From positions 341,591 to 405,590 of the forward strand of contig DHZH01000002.1 of NCBI GenBank assembly GCA_002414385.1: a stretch of DNA of 64,000 nucleotides, in the 5' to 3' direction. Below, in pieces: positions 58,452 through 64,000 of this stretch. Position 1 is the first letter of the stretch; every line of letters starts with the position of its first letter. Origin of the DNA: Gammaproteobacteria bacterium UBA5109 (GTDB lineage: Bacteria; Pseudomonadota; Gammaproteobacteria; Pseudomonadales; Pseudohongiellaceae). The notes beneath the pieces were generated by a model. That model made no database searches. It was not told the origin of the DNA and worked only from the letters and a program-made list of their open reading frames with translations. The position numbers and the translations under genes were made by a program.

Positions 58452-58974
58452 CCTGAACAGAAATAGTTTATTACTTCCGGTCTTGCTGCTGTTGGCAGCT
58501 TGTACCGGAAATAATGAAGAATTGCTGGCTGTTCAGAATTATGTCAACCAGACGGTAAACCGCCCGCCCGGACGTATTGAGCCGCCACCGGAAATGATTT
58601 CCTATGAGGCCTTTACATACAGTGCTGCCAATTTACGCAGTCCATTTGAAATTCCAATCGATGTTTCGCTGGCATCTGTTAATCAGCAGAACAGTAATAT
58701 TCAGCCCGACCTGAATCGTCCGCGTGAAGCACTGGAAGGCTTTGCCATTGGTAATTTGCAAATGCGAGGCATCATGTCACGGGGAAACACGATCTGGGCA
58801 CTGGTTTCGGATGCCAATAACAATCTACATTACGTCAGTGAAGGCAGTTACATGGGGCGAAATCATGGTCGTGTGGTTTCCATTTCTGAACAACAGATAG
58901 ATTTGATAGAAATTGTGCCAAGTGGCGCCGGTGGATGGATTGAGCGTCCCCAGTCAGTTACATTGAATGAGTAA
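58441..58974 (+). CDS. pilP: Type IV pilus lipoprotein PilP
   Basis: 177-residue lipoprotein with lipobox LLLLAAC, a disordered Pro-rich stretch (NRPPGRIEPPPEMIS) and a small beta-sandwich (FAIGNLQMRGIMSRGNTIWA, then SYMGRNHGRVVSISEQQIDL). The Arg-Pro-Pro stretch binds PilNO, and the sandwich touches the secretin PilQ. Start 58441 or 58444 (paired ATGs) overlaps pilO; the longer frame from 58369 is not credible. Confidence 0.93.
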   Translation: MMNSLNRNSLLLPVLLLLAACTGNNEELLAVQNYVNQTVNRPPGRIEPPPEMISYEAFTYSAANLRSPFEIPIDVSLASVNQQNSNIQPDLNRPREALEGFAIGNLQMRGIMSRGNTIWALVSDANNNLHYVSEGSYMGRNHGRVVSISEQQIDLIEIVPSGAGGWIERPQSVTLNE

Positions 58975-59064
58975 TGCCACATGGCTAAACGGATTCAGAC
59001 ATTGACAAACGGTTTGGCTAACAGCAAAAACAGGCAGACAGTTTGCGTTGCCAGGAGCTTTCTT

Positions 59065-61125
59065 ATGATGATCAATTCAGGCAAATTAATAGTTAAACAC
59101 TGTTTGGGTGTTTTTCTGCTTTTCGGCAGTATGACCTTTGCCGGAACTGCTCTTGCGCAACAGACCAGGCTGGAAAATATCAATTTTGTCACCCTGCCGG
59201 GAGATCAGCTTGAAATTGAATTGATGTTCAGTAATGCGCCTCCCAATCCGGCAATATTTGAAATAGCGAACCCGGCCAGATTATCCATGGACTTTAATAA
59301 TGTCAGTAATCAGCTCGAAGAGCGTAGATATTCCCTGGATGTGGATATAGCTGACAGTGTCATGATTCTGGAAGACCAGAGCAGGACCCGAATGGTTGTC
59401 AACATGCTGGCGCTTGAGCCCTATACCACCAGGGTTGAAGGCAACAGTCTGTTTGTTGTCCTGGGTAACGCAGCAGGGGGCGGCAATGCGAATGTGGCTG
59501 CCGCCGCCGCGACAATTCGTGGTGCCAATGTCGGCGGTCAGGGTTCTGGCATTGAAAATGTTGATTTCCGGCGCGGCCCCAACGGGGAAGGGCAGATCAT
59601 AGTACAGATGGCCGGTACAAATCTGACCGGAGATATTAACCGCTCGGGACCTTCACTCAGTCTTGAATTCAGAAACGCCGGTATTGATGCAGAACAGCAG
59701 GCCAGGCTTGATGTAACAGATTTTTCCACCCCGGTTCGCTACATCGATGTGTATGAAGAGAATAATGCTGTTGTAGTAGTGGCGGATATTGCCGGGAATT
59801 ATGACTATATTGCTTACCAGAGTGATAATGAATTCATTATTGATGTGACCCCTGTAATCGATACTGACATAGCCAGTGCCGATGATGGTTTCGATTTTAG
59901 CGGAGAAAGAATGTCCCTTAATTTCCAGGATATTCCAATTCGTCAGGTTTTACAGATTTTTGCCGAGTTTCAGGATTTCTCTCTGGTTGTCAGTGATGCA
60001 GTGACCGGAAACATCACCCTGAGACTGGTTGATGTGCCATGGGATCAGGCGCTGGACCTGGTATTACGTTCCCGCGGCCTTGGCCAGCGACTGGAAGGTA
60101 ATGTCCTGTACGTTGCGCCGGCAGCCGATATTGCTCAGGCTGAAAGGCAGGAGCTGGAGGCCAATCAGGAAGTTGAGTCACTGGTTCCATTGCAAACTGC
60201 CTATATTCCGGTTAACTATGCTGTCGCCTCGGAAATGCTGACCCTGATTCAGGGCGGAGAAGGTGGCGGCATCCTGTCAGATCGGGGAACTGCTACGGTG
60301 GATACCCGGACCAGCACCCTGATTGTTCGGGATGCGCCGGTGGTCCTGAACGAGGTTCGCTCCATGTTGCAGCGACTTGATGTGCCGGTACAACAGGTGT
60401 TAATTGAAGCCAGAATTGTTAATGCTGAAACCAATTTCAGTGATGCGCTGGGAATTCGCTGGGGTGGTGTACAGACTTTCCCGGAATTCGGTGATGAATT
60501 TATATTAAGCGGCAGTCTCAATGGCTTTGGTACCAGTTTCAGTGAAAACCAGCTGATTGTTGACCTGGGTGCTTCAGGCGCGAATTCATCATTCGCCATT
60601 GGATACGCCGGGGATAATGGTTTGTTGCAGCTGGAACTGGCCGCATTGGAAGACAGCGGTAATGGTGAAGTGATTGCCCAGCCTTCCATAACCACTCAGG
60701 ATCAGCAGACTGCCCGTATTGAGTCCGGTATTCAGATACCTTATCAGGCACAGGCTGGGGGAACAGCCGGAGGCTCCACCACTGAATTTGTAACCGCAGC
60801 ATTATCCATGGAAGTTACACCGCAGATCACACCTGACGGCAGAATTATCATGATGCTCGATATCCATCAGGATTCTGTTACGCCTGGTAGTGGCGATGTT
60901 CCGGCCATTGCAACAAATAATGTCCTTACCCGGGTGCTGGTTGATGATGGAGATACTGTTGTGCTTGGTGGTGTCTACCGCGAAGAAGCCGTGACAACAG
61001 TGTCAAAAACCATGGTGCTTGGCGATCTGCCATACATCGGCAATCTGTTTAAACGGACAATTAATTCAGAAACCAAAACTGAATTATTGATCTTTATTAC
61101 ACCATCAATCATCAACGAGATTTAA
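59065..61125 (+). CDS. pilQ: Type IV pilus secretin PilQ
   Basis: Outer-membrane pore for pilus fibres. The 686 residues have a signal peptide (HCLGVFLLFGSMTFAGTALA), two AMIN domains (about 30-130 and 145-260) that bind peptidoglycan, an STN/N0 domain (MSLNFQDIPIRQVLQIFAEF), an N1 domain (YIPVNYAVASEMLTLIQGGE) and the secretin barrel (VLIEARIVNAETNFSDALGI, IAQPSITTQDQQTARIESG, VLTRVLVDDGDTVVLGGVYR). ATG 59065 was chosen over 58981 because AGGAG lies seven bases before it and the signal peptide then starts properly. Confidence 0.95.
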   Translation: MMINSGKLIVKHCLGVFLLFGSMTFAGTALAQQTRLENINFVTLPGDQLEIELMFSNAPPNPAIFEIANPARLSMDFNNVSNQLEERRYSLDVDIADSVMILEDQSRTRMVVNMLALEPYTTRVEGNSLFVVLGNAAGGGNANVAAAAATIRGANVGGQGSGIENVDFRRGPNGEGQIIVQMAGTNLTGDINRSGPSLSLEFRNAGIDAEQQARLDVTDFSTPVRYIDVYEENNAVVVVADIAGNYDYIAYQSDNEFIIDVTPVIDTDIASADDGFDFSGERMSLNFQDIPIRQVLQIFAEFQDFSLVVSDAVTGNITLRLVDVPWDQALDLVLRSRGLGQRLEGNVLYVAPAADIAQAERQELEANQEVESLVPLQTAYIPVNYAVASEMLTLIQGGEGGGILSDRGTATVDTRTSTLIVRDAPVVLNEVRSMLQRLDVPVQQVLIEARIVNAETNFSDALGIRWGGVQTFPEFGDEFILSGSLNGFGTSFSENQLIVDLGASGANSSFAIGYAGDNGLLQLELAALEDSGNGEVIAQPSITTQDQQTARIESGIQIPYQAQAGGTAGGSTTEFVTAALSMEVTPQITPDGRIIMMLDIHQDSVTPGSGDVPAIATNNVLTRVLVDDGDTVVLGGVYREEAVTTVSKTMVLGDLPYIGNLFKRTINSETKTELLIFITPSIINEI

Positions 61126-61177
61126 GCTTAATCAGAGGCTCCCGTGGTTTGAAGTCTCCTGCCTTGTACGCGGGTTT

Positions 61178-61705
61178 ATGAAAAATTCCGTTGATAACAT
61201 ATTTCTGGTCGGCCCCATGGGGGCCGGCAAGACCACCATCGGCAAACTTCTTGCTCAGGAACTGAAACTGGATTTCTATGATTCCGACCAGGAAATAGAA
61301 GACCGTTGTGGGGCGGATATTTCCTGGATATTTGATATGGAAGGCGAAGAGGGTTTTCGTCTGCGGGAAGAAAAAATTATTGAAGAGCTGACCGGTAAAA
61401 ATAAAATTGTCCTGGCTACCGGCGGCGGCGTGGTTATCTCGGAAGCTAATCGGCGTTTGCTGCATAGCCGGGGAGTGGTGATTTATCTGGTCACTACCAT
61501 CAAACAGCAAGTGGACCGGACGCGACGCGATACGAAACGTCCTTTACTGCAAAATGTGGACGACCCTGAGGCCAAACTCAGGTCATTGATGGAAGAGCGT
61601 GAAACTCTGTACCAGGAAATTGCTGACCACATGGTCATGACCAATCGCAGAAGCGCTAAAATGATTAGCAAGGAAATAGTCAGCCTGATACACGGAGCTG
61701 AGTGA
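61178..61705 (+). CDS. aroK: Shikimate kinase
   Basis: Phosphorylates shikimate in the aromatic amino acid pathway. The 175 residues have Walker A IFLVGPMGAGKTTIGKLLAQ, shikimate-binding FYDSDQEIEDRCGADISWIF and the Arg lid TRRDTKRPLL. It is coupled to aroB (four-base gap) and follows pilQ by 52 bp, the usual pil-aro linkage of pseudomonads. Confidence 0.97.
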   Translation: MKNSVDNIFLVGPMGAGKTTIGKLLAQELKLDFYDSDQEIEDRCGADISWIFDMEGEEGFRLREEKIIEELTGKNKIVLATGGGVVISEANRRLLHSRGVVIYLVTTIKQQVDRTRRDTKRPLLQNVDDPEAKLRSLMEERETLYQEIADHMVMTNRRSAKMISKEIVSLIHGAE

Positions 61706-61709
61706 AATT

Positions 61710-62825
61710 ATGACCGCGCATGTCACAGTTGATGTGGATCTGGGAGAGCGCTCCTATCCGATTTATATTGGCGAGGATCTGCTGGGCAAACAGGCATTGA
61801 TTGCGCCTCATATCAAGGGGCGACAGGTCTGTATTGTCAGTAATGAGGTGGTCGCTCCCCTGTATCTGGATAAACTGAAAGCACAGCTGACGGGCTATGA
61901 GCTCAGTGAGTTTATCCTGCCTGACGGTGAAGCGGAAAAGACGCTGGATAATGTTGCACATCTATACGACTCCCTGCTGAACCTGCGCTTCGACCGCAAT
62001 GCCACACTGATTGCCCTGGGCGGAGGTGTCGTCGGTGACATGACCGGTTTTGCAGCAGCGACCTATATGCGTGGTGTTAATTTCATCCAGGTGCCAACGA
62101 CCCTGCTGGCTCAGGTAGATTCATCCGTTGGAGGCAAAACCGGGGTAAATCGTCCGCTGGGTAAAAACATGGTCGGCGCCTTTTATCAGCCGCAATGTGT
62201 GCTGGCCGATACTGCGACACTGGATACCTTGCCGGACCGTGAACTTTCTGCCGGGCTGGCTGAAGTGATCAAATATGGCCTGATTAATAATCCAGAGTTT
62301 TATCACTGGTTACAAGACAAGATGCCGGCACTGCTGGCACGGGACAGGCAAGCTCTCAAGCAGGCTGTGCAGGCCAGTTGTGAAGAAAAGGCGGCAATAG
62401 TCGCTGCTGATGAGAAAGAGTCCGGTATTCGCGCCATTCTTAATCTGGGGCATACCTTTGGTCATGCCATCGAGACAGCCACGGGTTATGGCTCCTGGTT
62501 ACACGGAGAAGCAGTGGCAACAGGCATGTTGATGGCAGCAGATTTGTCCTGGCGTATGGGTATGCTGCCCGTGGAAACTGTGTCCGGACTACGGCAATTG
62601 CTTGAAACAGCAGGATTGCCGGTTATTCCACCGGATTCAATCGATGTTGAGCAATATCTGTCTTTGATGAGCCGTGATAAAAAGGCCAGTCAGGGGGAAA
62701 TCCGCTTCATATTGCTGGAAAGCCTGGGTAAAGCCATTATCACCGCTGATGTCGATTCCGGGCTTTTGAAACAGACCCTTGCAGCACGCGGGGCCCTTGG
62801 GAAACTCGCTCCTCATGCAGGCTGA
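61710..62825 (+). CDS. aroB: 3-dehydroquinate synthase
   Basis: Turns DAHP into dehydroquinate with NAD and zinc. The 371 residues show LPDGEAEKTLDNVAHLYDSL, IALGGGVVGDMTGFAAATYM, PTTLLAQVDSSVGGKTGVNR and HTFGHAIETATGYGSWLHGE, with the zinc-binding Glu and His residues. damX, its usual downstream neighbour, is absent. Confidence 0.97.
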   Translation: MTAHVTVDVDLGERSYPIYIGEDLLGKQALIAPHIKGRQVCIVSNEVVAPLYLDKLKAQLTGYELSEFILPDGEAEKTLDNVAHLYDSLLNLRFDRNATLIALGGGVVGDMTGFAAATYMRGVNFIQVPTTLLAQVDSSVGGKTGVNRPLGKNMVGAFYQPQCVLADTATLDTLPDRELSAGLAEVIKYGLINNPEFYHWLQDKMPALLARDRQALKQAVQASCEEKAAIVAADEKESGIRAILNLGHTFGHAIETATGYGSWLHGEAVATGMLMAADLSWRMGMLPVETVSGLRQLLETAGLPVIPPDSIDVEQYLSLMSRDKKASQGEIRFILLESLGKAIITADVDSGLLKQTLAARGALGKLAPHAG

Positions 62826-63000
62826 AGCACACTCCGGCTAAACTTTAAAGAGTCCTTTGAGATTGCTGAAATTCCGTATTTTGTGTAATATGGGCGGCTC
62901 TTTGGCGTTTGAAAAGAGGTAATTTCCCGCCAGTTTTGCGAGGGTAAGACCACCCCTGGCTCCAGTATTGTGTCATTAACTATTTGGTAGAGAAGTGGAT

Positions 63001-64000
63001 ATGAGATCCGGGTTATACCACCCCAGCGAATTCAGAGATAACTGTGGTTTCGGTCTGGTGGCCCATATTGAAGGCGAGGCCAGTCATGACCTCTTGCTTA
63101 CTGCTATTAACTCACTGACCTGTATGACCCATCGTGGCGGTATTGCTGCTGATGGTGTCACCGGTGATGGCTGCGGTCTGCTGATGCAAAAACCGGATGC
63201 TTTCCTGCGGGCACTGGCCAAAGAGTGTTTTGATGTCGACCTGAGCCAGAATTATGGCATCGGCATGGTATTTTTCTCCCAGGATCAGCAAAAAGCGGAG
63301 CATGCGAGAAATGTACTTGAAGAAGAGATCAGGGCCCAGGAACTGGAACTGGTTGGCTGGCGCAGAGTGCCTTATGACACTTCGGTATGCGGAAAAATGT
63401 CGCTGGAGTGCATGCCGGATATCGAACAGGTTTTTATCAATGGTGAAGGCCTGGAAAAAGACCAGCTTGCGGTAAAGCTGTTTATCGCCCGACGTAAAGC
63501 CGAGAACCGCCTAGAAGAAGACGAGGATTTTTACGTCTGTTCCCTGTCAGCAAGCGTGCTTTCCTATAAAGGACTGGTCATGCCGGCTGATCTGCCAAAA
63601 TTCTATCTGGATCTACAGGATCCGCGCCTGGAAGTTGCCATGTGTACTTTCCACCAGCGTTTTTCCACCAATACCCTGCCGCGCTGGCCGCTGGCACAAC
63701 CTTTCCGCATGCTGGCCCACAATGGTGAAATCAATACCATTCGCGGCAACCGGAACTGGGCCAAGGCACGAATTTCCAAATTCCGTTCAGCGGCTATTCC
63801 CAATATTGAAGAAATTGCACCAATCGTCAATTTCTCAGGCTCGGATTCTTCCTCCATGGATAACATGCTGGAATTGCTGGTAACCAGCGGCATGGATCTG
63901 TACCAGGCGATCCGGCTTATCATGCCGCCAAGCTGGCAGAATATGGAAGACCTGGATGAAGCCCTGCGCGGCTTCTATACCTTTAACTCTTTCCACATGG
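63001..64000 (+). CDS. gltB: Glutamate synthase (NADPH) large subunit (N-terminal part, cut by window edge)
   Basis: Makes glutamate from 2-oxoglutarate and glutamine. 333 residues are visible. A short propeptide (MRSGLYHPSEFRDN) precedes C15, which becomes the N-terminal nucleophile of the class II glutaminase: CGFGLVAHIEGEASHDLL, then THRGGIAADGVTGDGCGLLM and HNGEINTIRGNRNW. The FMN and 3Fe-4S regions lie beyond the right edge. It follows aroB by 175 bp holding no gene. Confidence 0.97.
   Translation, partial: MRSGLYHPSEFRDNCGFGLVAHIEGEASHDLLLTAINSLTCMTHRGGIAADGVTGDGCGLLMQKPDAFLRALAKECFDVDLSQNYGIGMVFFSQDQQKAEHARNVLEEEIRAQELELVGWRRVPYDTSVCGKMSLECMPDIEQVFINGEGLEKDQLAVKLFIARRKAENRLEEDEDFYVCSLSASVLSYKGLVMPADLPKFYLDLQDPRLEVAMCTFHQRFSTNTLPRWPLAQPFRMLAHNGEINTIRGNRNWAKARISKFRSAAIPNIEEIAPIVNFSGSDSSSMDNMLELLVTSGMDLYQAIRLIMPPSWQNMEDLDEALRGFYTFNSFHM

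Noticed and set aside
58981..59064. Longer pilQ start at 58981
   Set aside because: No Shine-Dalgarno sequence and it would place 28 residues ahead of a normal signal peptide; AGGAG lies before ATG 59065.
62826..63000. Possible small gene between aroB and gltB in the damX slot
   Set aside because: No frame with a plausible start, length or SPOR domain is present in the 175 bp.

Overview
The window is an ordinary chromosomal segment of a gammaproteobacterium of moderate G+C. The gene order strongly resembles the Pseudomonas/Cellvibrio side of the class: ubiD-rho-trxA-hemB, hisB-hisH-hisF, ctpA-envC-gpmI, yibN-secB, trmL-ntrC-ntrB, thiI-typA, tatCBA-hisE-hisI-ubiB-ubiJ-ubiE, hslUV-SPOR-priA, rpmE, mrcA, pilMNOPQ-aroK-aroB-gltB. 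Nothing in the sequence fixes the genus. A type IV pilus secretin operon, ubiquinone genes, a Tat system and DsbB point to a respiring Gram-negative bacterium with an outer membrane.

Layout. 1-3.6 kb: ubiD (cut by the left edge), rho, trxA and hemB, all leftward. 3.7-6.9 kb: a TVP38-reductase fusion with an ArsM-type arsenite methyltransferase. 6.9-10.2 kb: dsbB, gshA, hslR and a YrfG-type nucleotidase, leftward. 10.2-17.1 kb: a tightly coupled rightward operon (cysQ, ribA homologue, RibD-reductase domain, BchC-like MDR dehydrogenase, PTPS/QueD-like protein with Glu in place of the catalytic Cys, GT4 glycosyltransferase, methyltransferase) facing a CDP-alcohol phosphotransferase. This looks like an undescribed pyrimidine/pterin-derived pathway and is the best candidate for a novel system. 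17.4-21.6 kb: an exopolysaccharide export module (GfcA/YjbE-, YjbH- and YjbF-like) followed by small secreted proteins. 21.6-25.5 kb: rdgC, a G+C-rich recQ, tRNA-Phe and short dispersed-repeat remnants.

25.3-64 kb is housekeeping: base-excision repair, histidine synthesis, cell-wall hydrolase control, glycolysis, protein export, nitrogen control, tRNA modification, Tat translocation, ubiquinone synthesis, HslUV protease, replication restart, PBP1A, type IV pilus assembly, shikimate pathway and glutamate synthase (cut by the right edge). Compared with the usual order, several genes are absent from their customary places: hisA, grxC, glnA, argS and damX.

Regulatory signals that can be read directly include a sigma-54 promoter with an upstream NtrC palindrome in front of ntrBC, a sigma-32-like promoter and 5'-leader hairpin in front of hslVU, sigma-70 promoters in front of hisB and rpmE, a leader hairpin in rpmE, and a strong intrinsic terminator behind the gfcA-like gene. 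Start codons were re-chosen where family length, Shine-Dalgarno sequence or overlap argued against the longest frame. All functional calls come from reading motifs by eye; no search was run.
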